A stretch of DNA of 64,000 nt from Paraburkholderia largidicola (GCF_013426895.1 NZ_AP023174.1:2604001-2668000), one strand, 5' to 3'; positions 46,249 through 55,487 are shown, numbered from the stretch's first letter. Program-made: numbers and translations. Notes: a model not told the origin generated them from the sequence alone.

Positions 46249-47709
46249 TCACGACGCCCGCCGCGCGACGCCGTCCAGATAACGGCACAGGAACGCGGGC
46301 AGCGCCGGGTCGCCGCAATTCGCGACGTTGAAGCGCATCCAGGTGGTCGGCGACTGCTGCGGCGAGAACAGGCTTCCCGGGGTCAGCAAAAAGCCTTCCT
46401 CGTGGCCTGCGGCCGCCAGCGCGTCGGCGTCGACACCCGTATCCGCCCACACGAACATCCCGGCCGCGGGCGTCTGAAACATGCGCAAGCCCGTCTTTTC
46501 GAGCATCCGCACGGATTTGTCGCGCACGCTGTCGAGCCGCGCGCGCAGCCGCTCGACGTGCCGCCGGTAGTGGCCTTCCGTCAGGATCTTGTACAGCACG
46601 CGCTCGTTCAGTTCGGGCGTCGTCATGCCGACCAGCATCTTCTGGTCGGTGACGGCCTTCGCGACGTCCAGCGACGACGCGATGAAACCGACCCGCAGAT
46701 TCGCCGCCAGCGTCTTCGAAAAGCTGCCCAGATAGATCACGCGCTTCAGCTGGTCGAGGCTCGCGAGGCGCGTCGCGGGAAAGCCCGGCGGGCACAGGTC
46801 GCCGTAGATATCGTCTTCGACGACGATGAAGTCGTACTCCTCAGCTAGCCGCAGGATGCGGAACGCCTGCGCCGCCGTCAGCGACGTGCCCGTCGGGTTC
46901 TGCAGCACGGAGTTGATGACGAGCATTTTCGGCCGCCAGGTCTGCACGAGCGTTTCCAGCGCGTCGAGGTCGGGCCCGTCCGGCGTGTAAGGCATACCGA
47001 CCAGGCGCGCGCCCTGCGACGCAAAGCGCCCGAACATCTGGAACCACGCCGGATCGCCGACGATCACGGAATCGCCCGGCTGCACGTAGAGTCGCGCGAT
47101 CAGGTCGATGGCCTGTGTGATGCCCGACACGAGCACGATCTGATCGGGCGATGCGCCGATTTCCAGTTCTTCGAGCCGCGTCTGCAGCTGCTGCCGCAGC
47201 GGCAGGAAGCCTTGCGGCGTGCCGAAGCCGAGCATTTGCGCGCCGCTTTGCCGGCCGAGCGTGCGCAGCGCGCCCGTAATCAGTTCGCCGTCGAGCCAGC
47301 GCGACGGCAGATAGCCGAGGCCGGGGCCGCGCTCGGGACGCGTCGAAGTGTGCAGCATGTTGCGCAACAGCCAGACGACGTCGATCGTGCTCGGCGCGGG
47401 CGCCGCGTCGGGCGCGGCGGCGCGGCGCTCGACGGGCAGCGGGCCGGCCGCAAGCCGCTCGCGTACGTAAAAACCCGAGCCGCGCCGCGAATCCAGATAG
47501 CCCTGCGCGACAAGGCGCTCGTACGCCTCGACCACCGTGAAACGCGACACGCCCTTATCGAGGGCGAGCTTGCGGATCGACGGCATGCGCATACCGGGGC
47601 GGAACACGCGCTCCTCGATGCGGCGGCGCGCCCACTGGACGAGCTGATCGACGAGCGTCAGCGCCGAAGCGTCGTGCGGGGCGGGAATCAGGTCGAGCGG
47701 GACGGACAT
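46249..47709 (-). CDS. MocR/PdxR-type regulator: GntR HTH fused to aminotransferase domain
   Basis: A 486-residue one-component regulator. The N-terminal winged helix (about residues 20-85) has RIEERVFRPGMRMPSIRKLALDKGVSRFTVVEAYERL, and the C-terminal domain is a fold-type I aminotransferase with the PLP-binding Lys around residue 330 in LGSFSKTLAANLRVGF and NPTGTSLTAAQ. MocR proteins sense PLP or amino compounds and act mostly on divergent genes. The divergent VOC/EamA/aminotransferase/RidA cluster is the natural target. ATG 47709 fits MSVPLDLIP. A repeated TGTACCG motif lies between. Confidence 0.9.
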   Translation of the reverse strand: MSVPLDLIPAPHDASALTLVDQLVQWARRRIEERVFRPGMRMPSIRKLALDKGVSRFTVVEAYERLVAQGYLDSRRGSGFYVRERLAAGPLPVERRAAAPDAAPAPSTIDVVWLLRNMLHTSTRPERGPGLGYLPSRWLDGELITGALRTLGRQSGAQMLGFGTPQGFLPLRQQLQTRLEELEIGASPDQIVLVSGITQAIDLIARLYVQPGDSVIVGDPAWFQMFGRFASQGARLVGMPYTPDGPDLDALETLVQTWRPKMLVINSVLQNPTGTSLTAAQAFRILRLAEEYDFIVVEDDIYGDLCPPGFPATRLASLDQLKRVIYLGSFSKTLAANLRVGFIASSLDVAKAVTDQKMLVGMTTPELNERVLYKILTEGHYRRHVERLRARLDSVRDKSVRMLEKTGLRMFQTPAAGMFVWADTGVDADALAAAGHEEGFLLTPGSLFSPQQSPTTWMRFNVANCGDPALPAFLCRYLDGVARRAS

Positions 47710-48102
47710 GGCGAACTCCAGCTGGTGCTGCAAGGGCAACGTCGGGAACGGCGTGCAGCGGGCGCTACCCGTTGCGAGAACGGAAGTCCATCAGACGCAT
47801 GGACAACTGTACCGAATAGTATCGAAGCGATTGTACCGTTACTGTGCCGGTCACTGTCGGTACATTTGATTCGACGCTCAGCCTTTTGCGACTGACTTTC
47901 GACCCGTTTCAACCCCGTTTTTGCCCAATTTTGCGCGCTCCAACAGACGCTGCGCGAAGCCCGCTTCATCCGGCCATGCCGCACTGCGCATGGTCCGGCC
48001 GCAAGCCGAACGGTATTCTTACGGATTCGTCTGGTCGCCGGCACGCCACTCACCAGCGCCTGCCGCAGCGGCCTTCAGCAGAACGACCGTCCTCTTGCAG
48101 CC
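47710..48102. other. Divergent control region of the MocR locus
   Basis: About 390 bp with no gene. The segment 47800-47900 is AT-richer and contains the repeated TGTACCG motif described separately. The remainder near 47920-48100 shows no clear element. Confidence 0.5.
47808..47864. promoter_or_regulatory. Repeated TGTACCG motif, candidate MocR operator
   Basis: TGTACCG occurs at 47808-47814 and 47832-47838 as direct repeats 24 bp apart, a degenerate TGTGCCG at 47843-47849, and an inverted CGGTACA at 47858-47864. Direct repeats plus an inverted copy are characteristic of MocR/PdxR binding sites. Function is inferred. Confidence 0.5.
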
Positions 48103-48783
48103 ATGACCGCACAAACGCTACGCATCGATCACCTCGTTGTTTCCGCCCGCACCCTCGACGAAGGCACGCAATACGTCGCCGATACGCTTGGCTTCGCGCC
48201 GTCGGGCGGCGGCGCGCATCCGTCGATGCGCACGCATAACCGGCTGCTCAACCTGTGGGGCGGCGCGTATCTGGAAGTGATCGCGATCGATCCCGACGCG
48301 GCGCAAGCCGCCGACGCCCGCCCACGCCTGTTCGCGCTCGACGATCCCGCCGTGCACGCGCGCCTCGCGAAGGGCCCGTATCTGTCGCACTGGGTCGCGC
48401 GCGTCGAGCGGCCGAAGAATCTGGCGCTGTGGCAACAGCAGTATCCGGAGCGCATTTCGACCGTCGTGCCGATGACGCGCGGCGATTTCACCTGGAGCCT
48501 GACAGTCGCCGACGACGGCGCTTTCCCGTCGTGGCAAGGCGTGGGCGACGGTGTCGTGCCGTCGCTGATCCAGTGGGACACGCCGCGCCATCCGTCGGAC
48601 GTGCTGCCGGAAACCGGCCTCGCATTGAAGGCGCTGAAGGGCTGGCATCCGCGAGCCGACATCGTCGCGCAGCAGTTGCAATGGCTCGGTGCGGCCCATC
48701 TGATCGCGCTGGACAGCACGGACGGCGCGCCCACGTTGACCGCTGAAATCGAAACCCCGAGCGGGCTGCGCACGCTCAAATAA
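48103..48783 (+). CDS. VOC-family protein, Glyoxalase_3-like
   Basis: A 226-residue protein of the large glyoxalase-like group. The N-terminal half has the metal-ligand-like LRIDHLVVSARTLDEGTQYVADTLGF and HNRLLNLWGGAYLEVIAIDP. This subgroup is often found with EamA exporters and amino-acid enzymes, its substrate being unknown. It is the first gene rightward from the MocR regulator and is followed 33 bp later by the EamA transporter. I have no evidence for a specific reaction. Confidence 0.8.
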   Translation: MTAQTLRIDHLVVSARTLDEGTQYVADTLGFAPSGGGAHPSMRTHNRLLNLWGGAYLEVIAIDPDAAQAADARPRLFALDDPAVHARLAKGPYLSHWVARVERPKNLALWQQQYPERISTVVPMTRGDFTWSLTVADDGAFPSWQGVGDGVVPSLIQWDTPRHPSDVLPETGLALKALKGWHPRADIVAQQLQWLGAAHLIALDSTDGAPTLTAEIETPSGLRTLK

Positions 48784-48816
48784 TCAGATAACCCTAACTA
48801 AAGAGAGACAGAAGCA

Positions 48817-49722
48817 ATGAAGCGCGAAACCCAGGGCATGCTGCTCGGCCTGATCGGCGTGGTGATTTTCAGTCTGACGCTGCCGATGACCCGCATCGTC
48901 GTCGCCGAATTCAGCCCGCTGCTGAACGGCCTGGGCCGCGCGCTCGCCGCTGCCGTTCCCGCCGCCGTGCTGCTCGCAGTCCGCCGCGAAAAGCTGCCGA
49001 CGTGGCCGCAACTGAAGAGCCTCGCCGTCGTGTCGCTGGGCGTGATCGTCGCGTTTCCGGTGTTTTCCGCGTGGGCAATGAAGACGGTGCCGGCTTCGCA
49101 TGGTGCCGTCGTCAACGGCTTGCAGCCGCTGTGCGTCGCCATCTATGCGGCGTGGCTGTCGCACGAGCGTCCGTCGAAGGCCTTCTGGGCGAGCGCCGTC
49201 GCAGGCAGCGCGATCGTCATCGCGTTCGCCTTGCAGGCGGGCGGCGGCGCGCTTCAGGCGGGCGACCTGCTGATGCTGGTCGCCGTCGGCATCGGCGCGC
49301 TCGGCTATGCGGAAGGCGCGCGGCTCGCACGGCAGATCGGCGGCTGGCAGGTGATCTGCTGGGCGCTCGTGGTGTCCGCGCCGTTCCTGCTCGTTCCCGT
49401 CGCGTGGCTCGGCTGGGAACAGCATGTCACGCATCCCGGCCCCGTCGCGCTGAAAACGTGGCTCGCGTTCGGCTACGTCACGGTGTTCTCGCAGTTCATC
49501 GGCTTTTTTGCGTGGTATGCGGGCCTCGCCATGGGCGGGACGGCGCGCGTCGGCCAGGTGCAACTGCTGCAGATCTTCTTCACGATGGCGTTCTCCGCGC
49601 TCTTCTTCGGCGAGACCGTCGCGCCCGTCACGTGGATTTTCGCGGCCGCCGTGATCGCCACCGTGATGCTGGGCCGCAAGGCCGTCGTACATACGGCCGT
49701 GCGGCCGGTTCGCGCCGCCTGA
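48817..49722 (+). CDS. EamA-family (DMT) transporter
   Basis: A 301-residue membrane protein with about ten hydrophobic helices in two EamA repeats. The first repeat begins GMLLGLIGVVIFSLTLPMTRIVV, and the second includes FGYVTVFSQFIGFFAWYAGLAMGG and the closing VTWIFAAAVIATVMLGRK. Family members export amino acids or metabolites. The start has GAGAGACAGAAGC upstream. Its position with an aminotransferase and RidA suggests export of an amino-acid-related metabolite, which is inference. Confidence 0.86.
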   Translation: MKRETQGMLLGLIGVVIFSLTLPMTRIVVAEFSPLLNGLGRALAAAVPAAVLLAVRREKLPTWPQLKSLAVVSLGVIVAFPVFSAWAMKTVPASHGAVVNGLQPLCVAIYAAWLSHERPSKAFWASAVAGSAIVIAFALQAGGGALQAGDLLMLVAVGIGALGYAEGARLARQIGGWQVICWALVVSAPFLLVPVAWLGWEQHVTHPGPVALKTWLAFGYVTVFSQFIGFFAWYAGLAMGGTARVGQVQLLQIFFTMAFSALFFGETVAPVTWIFAAAVIATVMLGRKAVVHTAVRPVRAA

Positions 49723-49785
49723 CGAGTTCGCGCGATAATCCTTCTTTTGACCGACCACCTGTTCCGCTACATCGACGAGGAGACC

Positions 49786-50982
49786 ATGAATCAAAGCGAC
49801 CTCAATGCCCCGACCTGGCAATTGTCCGAACGCGCTCGCAAGCTCACCAGCTCGGCGATTCGCGAAATCCTGAAGGTCACCGAGCGGCCCGAGGTCATTT
49901 CGTTCGCGGGCGGTCTGCCGTCGCCGGCCACCTTCCCGGCCGAAGAAATGCGCGCGGCCTCCGACCGCATCCTGCGCGACTCGCCCGCCGCCGCGCTCCA
50001 GTACAGCGCGACGGAAGGCTATCTGCCGCTGCGCGAATGGGTCGCGCAACGCTATTCGGTGAACGGCGCGCAGATCCGTGCTTCGCAGGTGCTGATCACG
50101 ACGGGCTCGCAACAGGCGCTCGATCTGCTCGGCAAGGTGCTGGTCTGCCCGGAAAGCCCCGTGCTCGTCGAAACGCCGACCTATCTCGGCGCGCTGCAAT
50201 CGTTCTCGATGTACGAGCCGCGCTACGTTCAGGTGCCGACGGACGATAACGGCCTGATCCCCGAAGCCCTCACGCCCGAACTCACCAAAGGCGCGCGTCT
50301 GCTTTACGCGCAACCGAACTTCCAGAATCCGACGGGGCGCCGCCTGCCCATCGAGCGCCGCCGCGCGCTCGCCGAATTCGCGAAGTCGGCGCCCTTCCCC
50401 GTCATCGAAGACGATCCGTACGGCGCGCTCGACTACCGCGGCGAACCTCTGCCGACCATGCTGTCGATGTCGCCCGATCACATCGTGCATCTCGGTTCGT
50501 TCTCGAAGGTGCTGGCGCCGGGCCTGCGCATCGGCTACATCATTGCGCCCGAAGAACTCCACTTCAAGCTCGTGCAGGCCAAGCAGGCCACGGACCTCCA
50601 CACGCCGAGCTTCACGCAGCGCATCGTGCATGAAGTCGTGAAAGACGGCTTCCTCGACACGCATGTGCCGAAGATCCGCGCGCTGTATCGCGACCAGTGC
50701 GAAGCGATGCTCGGCTCGCTCGAACGCTACATGCCCGAAGGCGTGACATGGAACCGGCCGGAAGGCGGCATGTTCATCTGGGTGTCGCTGCCGAAGCATA
50801 TCGATACGATGAAGCTGCTCGAAGCAGCCGTCGCGCAGAACGTCGCGTTCGTGCCGGGCGGTCCGTTCTTCGCGAACGAAGCGCAGCACAACACGCTGCG
50901 CCTGTCGTTCGTGACCGTGCCGCCCGCGAAGATCGACGAAGGCGTTGCGCGTCTCGCGGAACTGATCCGCGCACGCGTTTAA
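49786..50982 (+). CDS. PLP-dependent aminotransferase (fold type I, class I/II)
   Basis: A 398-residue transaminase of the 2-aminoadipate/kynurenine type (LysN/ARO8-like). Residues include the family N-terminus ISFAGGLPSPATFP, QYSATEGYLPLREWVA, the Asn-Pro-Thr-Gly motif in NFQNPTGRRLP, DDPYGALDY and the PLP Lys241 in LGSFSKVLAPGLRIGY. The C-terminal Arg in LRLSFVTV binds the substrate carboxylate. ATG 49786 has GAGGAGA upstream. It lies between the EamA exporter and RidA. The true amino donor is unknown. Confidence 0.88.
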   Translation: MNQSDLNAPTWQLSERARKLTSSAIREILKVTERPEVISFAGGLPSPATFPAEEMRAASDRILRDSPAAALQYSATEGYLPLREWVAQRYSVNGAQIRASQVLITTGSQQALDLLGKVLVCPESPVLVETPTYLGALQSFSMYEPRYVQVPTDDNGLIPEALTPELTKGARLLYAQPNFQNPTGRRLPIERRRALAEFAKSAPFPVIEDDPYGALDYRGEPLPTMLSMSPDHIVHLGSFSKVLAPGLRIGYIIAPEELHFKLVQAKQATDLHTPSFTQRIVHEVVKDGFLDTHVPKIRALYRDQCEAMLGSLERYMPEGVTWNRPEGGMFIWVSLPKHIDTMKLLEAAVAQNVAFVPGGPFFANEAQHNTLRLSFVTVPPAKIDEGVARLAELIRARV

Positions 50983-51019
50983 GCAAACACCATTTTCCAT
51001 TCATCGACGAGGACACGTC

Positions 51020-51484
51020 ATGGCTCAATCGAATGTGTATGACAAGCTGAAGGAACTGGGCATCGAGTTGCCCGTCGCGGGCGCGCCCGCTGCCGCGTAT
51101 GTGATGAGCGCGCAAAGCGGCAACACGGTGTACCTGTCGGGTCACATCGCGAAGAAAGACGGCAAGGTGTGGGCCGGCAAGCTCGGCGACAACGTCAGCA
51201 CGGAAGAAGGCAAGACGGCCGCACGCTCGGTCGCGATCGATCTGCTCGCCACCTTGCACGCGCATGTCGGCGATCTGAACCGCGTGACGCGCATCGTCAA
51301 GGTGATGAGCCTCGTGAACTCGACGCTCGATTTCACCGAGCAGCACATCGTCACGAACGGCGCATCGGAACTGATCGCCGACGTGTTCGGCGAGCGCGGC
51401 AAGCACGCGCGTTCGGCATTCGGCGTTGCGCAGATTCCGCTTGGCGCATGCGTCGAGATCGAACTGATCGCCGAGGTGCAATAA
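51020..51484 (+). CDS. RidA-family enamine/imine deaminase
   Basis: A 154-residue YjgF/RidA protein. The family pattern is visible: VYLSGHIAKKDGK, the catalytic Arg in NRVTRIVKV, and GVAQIPLGACVEIELIAEV. RidA proteins hydrolyse reactive 2-aminoacrylate-type imines released by PLP enzymes and so protect PLP-dependent aminotransferases. Following an aminotransferase by 37 bp makes functional coupling plausible. It belongs to the longer Rid subgroup rather than the 128-residue RidA archetype. ATG 51020 has GAGGAC upstream. Confidence 0.88.
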   Translation: MAQSNVYDKLKELGIELPVAGAPAAAYVMSAQSGNTVYLSGHIAKKDGKVWAGKLGDNVSTEEGKTAARSVAIDLLATLHAHVGDLNRVTRIVKVMSLVNSTLDFTEQHIVTNGASELIADVFGERGKHARSAFGVAQIPLGACVEIELIAEVQ

Positions 51485-51553
51485 GCGGCGCGGATCAACG
51501 CGCGAGGCGTTCGTGGTTGCGAGCGCCTTGGTCGCGAATCCGTACCGACGCTA

Positions 51554-51597
51554 ACGCGCCGTCGATGATGTGAAAGCGTCATCGGCGGCGTTTTTTT
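51554..51597 (+). terminator. Intrinsic terminator after the RidA gene
   Basis: CGCCGTCGATGA / TCATCGGCGGCG stem with one mismatch, followed by a run of seven T. It likely ends the VOC-EamA-aminotransferase-RidA transcript. Confidence 0.85.
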
Positions 51598-51704
51598 ATC
51601 TGCGTCTGACCTCGCATGCGCCGCTGCGTTGTGCCGTCACAACACGGCACGCGCACATCGCACTGGGCACAAACCCCAGGTCGGACACCGAACAAGGACA
51701 CACG

Positions 51705-52595
51705 ATGCAAGAGCAAACCGTCCGCTTCAAACAGGTCGATGTCTTCACGTCCGTGCCGTTCAAAGGCAATCCGCTCGCCGTGGTTTTCGATGCGGACACA
51801 CTCGACACTGAACAGATGCAGGCCATCGCGCACTGGACGAATCTGTCGGAAACGACGTTCCTGCTAAAGCCGACCGACCCGTCGGCCGATTACCGGGTGC
51901 GCATCTTCACGACCCACGGTGAGTTGCCGTTCGCCGGCCATCCGACGCTCGGCACCGCGCACGCATGGCGCGAAGCGGGCAACCAGCCGAAGCAGCCGGG
52001 CCGCCTCGTGCAGCAATGCGGTGCGGGTCTCATCGAACTGGCGGAAGAAGACAGCGCGCGCAATGTGTGGGCATTCGCTGCCCCGCCCGCGCGCGTCTCG
52101 CCGCTCGCACAAAGCGAATACGCCGCGCTCGCCGACGCATTGCGCAGCGATGCAATCGATTACACGGCGCAACCGTGCGGCGTCGACAACGGTCCGAAAT
52201 GGCTCGTCGTCCGTATGAAATCGGCGGACGCATGTCTCGCGCTCGATCCCGATGCGGCAGCGCTGCGGCGTGTCGCGCAAACGGCAGGCGCGCTAGGTCT
52301 CGCGGCTTACGGCCCCCATGACGCAAACGGCCCGGCGACTTTCGAGTTGCGCTGCCTGCTATTGGGCGGCAACCTCGGTGTAGGGGAAGACCCTGTCACG
52401 GGCAGTGCGAACGCCGCGGTCGCGGGGTTGCCGACCACACAGAATATGCGGCCCGGCAATCAGTACACCGTGCGCCAGGGCACCGCGATCGGCCGCGCCG
52501 GCGACGTCTATGTGCGCTATGACGACGCAGCAGGCAAGACGTGGATAGGCGGCGCGTCGGTGACGATTATCGACGGCACGTTCCGTCTGCCGTAA
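51705..52595 (+). CDS. PhzF-family isomerase
   Basis: A 296-residue protein of the PhzF/YddE diaminopimelate-epimerase-like fold. The start RFKQVDVFTSVPFKGNPLAVV and the NLSETTFL motif with the catalytic Glu49 are typical, as are RIFTTHGELPFAGHPTLGTA and GNLGVGEDPVTGSANAAVA. PhzF makes a phenazine precursor, but most PhzF-like proteins have unknown substrates and no phenazine genes are here. ATG 51705 has AAGGACAC upstream. It follows the terminator, so it probably has its own promoter near the MocR locus. Confidence 0.87.
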   Translation: MQEQTVRFKQVDVFTSVPFKGNPLAVVFDADTLDTEQMQAIAHWTNLSETTFLLKPTDPSADYRVRIFTTHGELPFAGHPTLGTAHAWREAGNQPKQPGRLVQQCGAGLIELAEEDSARNVWAFAAPPARVSPLAQSEYAALADALRSDAIDYTAQPCGVDNGPKWLVVRMKSADACLALDPDAAALRRVAQTAGALGLAAYGPHDANGPATFELRCLLLGGNLGVGEDPVTGSANAAVAGLPTTQNMRPGNQYTVRQGTAIGRAGDVYVRYDDAAGKTWIGGASVTIIDGTFRLP

Positions 52596-53120
52596 AACTG
52601 CAGGCGTAATCAATGGAAATGAGCGGCGACTGAATTGACATTTGCGCGTCACCTGGATGCTCTAAAAATCCACTCGATGCGCACACATAAAATGCCCCAA
52701 TCCAGCGCAAATGCGGCCATTCATGCACACTGCATGAATGGCCGCATTGCCATGATGGCTGTCGAACTATCATTGCGGCAATCCATCATGCTTGCCGCGG
52801 CTTCGACAAACGCTTTCAAACGCCCGCCTGATGCGCCTGTTCGGGCAGCTCACGCGTTGGCGAGAAGCTTGCCCGTATGCCCGCGAAGGACAGCGTATAC
52901 CCGATGCGCGAGCCCTTCCTTAATTATTGCCCATTCAGTAATATCAAATCGTAACCGATGACCAATGGGTGGTCTGGCTCGCCACCACGCCCCTGCTCCC
53001 ACGTCGCAACAGCGGCGTGCCAATTCGTCGAAGCAGCCGGTTGCTTTAACATTCGCGCAGTCGAAACGCAAACACCGCAACACAAGCACAGCCGCAAGGC
53101 ACAGGGTCACGGTCCAGCCG
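52596..53120. other. Long intergenic region with an 18-bp inverted repeat
   Basis: About 525 bp between the PhzF gene and the GGDEF-EAL gene. It contains the perfect inverted repeat at 52710-52748 and an AT-richer stretch near 52910-52960. A 108-residue plus-strand frame crosses the hairpin, but has no ribosome-binding site and is not accepted. Upstream in-frame extension of the GGDEF-EAL gene is possible from about 52965. Confidence 0.5.
52710..52748. repeat. Perfect 18-bp inverted repeat with 3-nt loop
   Basis: AATGCGGCCATTCATGCA / TGCATGAATGGCCGCATT separated by CAC. There is no T-tract on either side. It is longer than most terminators in this window and mixes GC and AT, which would form a strong hairpin or cruciform. 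Confidence 0.9.
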
Positions 53121-55487
53121 ATGAATCAGTTCCGCCACGCTTCCGCTCGCGACGTCAGGCACCGCCTCGATCCGGCGGGAACGCGCCGTCGCGCGCTGCT
53201 CGCGATTCCCGCGCTTGGCGTGCTGGTGCTCGTGCTGCTGTGGACCGTTATCTTCGCGCGGCTGTCGGTTGAAAAGGAAACGACTTATCGCGAAGCGATG
53301 GCCTCGGCGGCGATCCTGTCGGCGGCACTCGAACAGCACACGGTGAAGGCGATTCACCAGGTCGATCAGATCACGCGCTTTGTCAAATTCGAATTCGAAA
53401 AAACGCCGGGACATTTCGATCTCGGCAGTACGGTTGAAAAAGGCGTCGTGCAAAGCGAAACGCTCGTGCAGGTTTCGCTGATCGACGAGCACGGCAAGCT
53501 CATCGCGAACACGGCAGACCCCAATCCGAAACCGATCGACCTGTCGGACCGCGAACACTTCAAGGTGCACGAACACGAGAACGACGACCAGCTGTTCATC
53601 AGCAAGCCGGTGCTCGGCCGCGTCTCGGGCCATTGGACCTTGCAGATGACGCGCCGTTTGAATCACCCCGATGGTTCGTTCGCGGGCGTGGTGGTGGTGT
53701 CCGAAGATCCGAGCTATTTCACGAGCGACTTCTACAACAACGCGGCCATCGGACGTGAAGGCGTGATCGCGGTGATCTCCGATAGCGGCGCCGTGCTCGC
53801 GCGCCGCACGGGCAACGCCGATCACGCGCAAGGCGTGTTCACGGCGACGGGCGTCTATCCGACCTCGGAACATGTGTCGGGCACCTATGTCGATTCGATC
53901 GACAACGTCACGCGCATCGTGTCGTACCGGCATATCGACGGCTATCCGCTCGGCGTGCTGGTCGGTCTGTCGCAGGCCGAAGAATTCGCCGACTACAACC
54001 ACACGCGCAACGTGTATCTGCTGATGGCGAGCTTCATTTCGCTCGCCATGCTCGGCTTTTTTGCCGTCGCCACAGGTCTGATCGGCAAGCTGCTGGGACG
54101 CGAGCGCGAGATGACGCATCTGGTCGAGTTCGATCTGCTCACGGGCCTGCGTAACCGCTATTCGACGTTGCAGAGCCTGCGTCACGACGTGGCGCAGCCG
54201 GTCAACCTCGGGCATCTTGCGATTCTCTTCATCGACCTCGACAACTTCAAGACCGTCAACGACACGCTCGGCCACAACGCCGGCGACATCGTGCTGCAGA
54301 TGACAGCCGCGCGTCTCGCGGATGCCGTCGCCGACGCAGGCGCGTTGTCGCGTATCGGCGGCGACGAGTTCGTCGTGGTGATCAAGGGCGAAGATGTCGA
54401 GAAACGCTCGGTGACGCTCGCGGAAGCGATCTCCGACGTATTCGCGAAGCCATTCGAAGTACGCGGCAGTTCGTTCGTACTGCATGCGAGCATCGGCATT
54501 GCGCTCTATTCGGTCGCGAACGAAAGCGAAATCGATCTGCTGAAAAAAGCCGACCTTGCGATGTACAGCGCGAAGGACGCGGGCAAGAACTGCTATCAGT
54601 TCTACTCGCCGCATCTGTCGCATCGCGCGGACCATCTGATGAAGTGGGAACAGCAGCTGCGCGTCGCGCTTGCCGACCAGCAACTGTTCCTCGCCTATCA
54701 GCCAAAGATCGATCTGGCGCGCCGCTGCATCACGGGCTTCGAAGCGCTCGTGCGCTGGAACCATCCGCAGCACGGCCTGATTCCCGCGAACGAGTTCATC
54801 CCTGTGGCGGAGTCGACGGGCCTGATCGTGCCCATCGGCGACTTCGTGATTCGCACCGCGTGCCGCCAGCTCGCGCAATGGCAGCAACAGGGTTACGACA
54901 CGCTGTCACTTGCCGTGAACATTTCGGCCGTACAGTTCTGGCGCGGCGATCTGTTCGAGACGATCTCGCGCGCGATCGAAGAAACAGGCATTGCCGCGCG
55001 TCGCCTCGAACTCGAAATCACGGAGACGGCGATGATGGAGTATCCCGATCTCGTCTCCGAAAAGATCTTCGCGTTGAAGCGGCTGGGCGTACGCATCGCG
55101 CTCGACGACTTCGGCACGGGCTATTCGTCGCTGTCCTATCTGAACCGCTTCTCGGTCGACACGCTAAAGGTCGACCGCTCGTTCGTGCAGGCCATTCCCG
55201 GCGACCGGAGCGTGTGCGTGATGGTGACGGCCATCGTCAATCTCGCGCGCTCGCTGGGGCTGACGGTGGTGGTCGAAGGCACGGAGACGGAAGAACAGAT
55301 TGCGTGGCTCGCGGCATTGGGGCACATCGAGGCGCAGGGTTTTCTGTTCTCGCGGCCCGTGCCCGCCGACGCCATTCCAGCGTTGCTCGAACGTTTCGGC
55401 GTCTGCGGCACCGCACGTCATGCGCACGCGAGCGACGTGGACAACAGCGACGCCGCGAGCACCAGCACGAGCAACGAATCGGCCTGA
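53121..55487 (+). CDS. GGDEF-EAL cyclic-di-GMP protein with periplasmic Cache sensor
   Basis: A 788-residue inner-membrane signalling protein. One helix near residues 24-46 (RALLAIPALGVLVLVLLWTV), a periplasmic region up to about 300 with dCache-like motifs (DREHFKVHEH, SKPVLGRVSGHWTLQMTRRL, GREGVIAVISDSGAVLARR), a second helix near 305-325, then a GGDEF domain with the intact active site GGDEF (about 413-417) and an EAL domain with intact EAL (541-543), and DDFGTGYSS. Both catalytic signatures are complete, so it could make and degrade c-di-GMP. ATG 53121 is chosen; earlier frames run further upstream without support. Confidence 0.92.
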   Translation: MNQFRHASARDVRHRLDPAGTRRRALLAIPALGVLVLVLLWTVIFARLSVEKETTYREAMASAAILSAALEQHTVKAIHQVDQITRFVKFEFEKTPGHFDLGSTVEKGVVQSETLVQVSLIDEHGKLIANTADPNPKPIDLSDREHFKVHEHENDDQLFISKPVLGRVSGHWTLQMTRRLNHPDGSFAGVVVVSEDPSYFTSDFYNNAAIGREGVIAVISDSGAVLARRTGNADHAQGVFTATGVYPTSEHVSGTYVDSIDNVTRIVSYRHIDGYPLGVLVGLSQAEEFADYNHTRNVYLLMASFISLAMLGFFAVATGLIGKLLGREREMTHLVEFDLLTGLRNRYSTLQSLRHDVAQPVNLGHLAILFIDLDNFKTVNDTLGHNAGDIVLQMTAARLADAVADAGALSRIGGDEFVVVIKGEDVEKRSVTLAEAISDVFAKPFEVRGSSFVLHASIGIALYSVANESEIDLLKKADLAMYSAKDAGKNCYQFYSPHLSHRADHLMKWEQQLRVALADQQLFLAYQPKIDLARRCITGFEALVRWNHPQHGLIPANEFIPVAESTGLIVPIGDFVIRTACRQLAQWQQQGYDTLSLAVNISAVQFWRGDLFETISRAIEETGIAARRLELEITETAMMEYPDLVSEKIFALKRLGVRIALDDFGTGYSSLSYLNRFSVDTLKVDRSFVQAIPGDRSVCVMVTAIVNLARSLGLTVVVEGTETEEQIAWLAALGHIEAQGFLFSRPVPADAIPALLERFGVCGTARHAHASDVDNSDAASTSTSNESA

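Noticed and set aside
48784..51000. 738-residue minus-strand frame opposite the EamA and aminotransferase genes
   Set aside because: Covers two well supported genes on the other strand; composition is typical of a shadow frame.
52635..52961. 108-residue plus-strand frame through the 18-bp inverted repeat
   Set aside because: No Shine-Dalgarno, crosses the hairpin and has no recognisable motif.
53046..54887. 613-residue minus-strand frame opposite the GGDEF-EAL gene
   Set aside because: Antisense shadow; the GGDEF-EAL protein has intact motifs.
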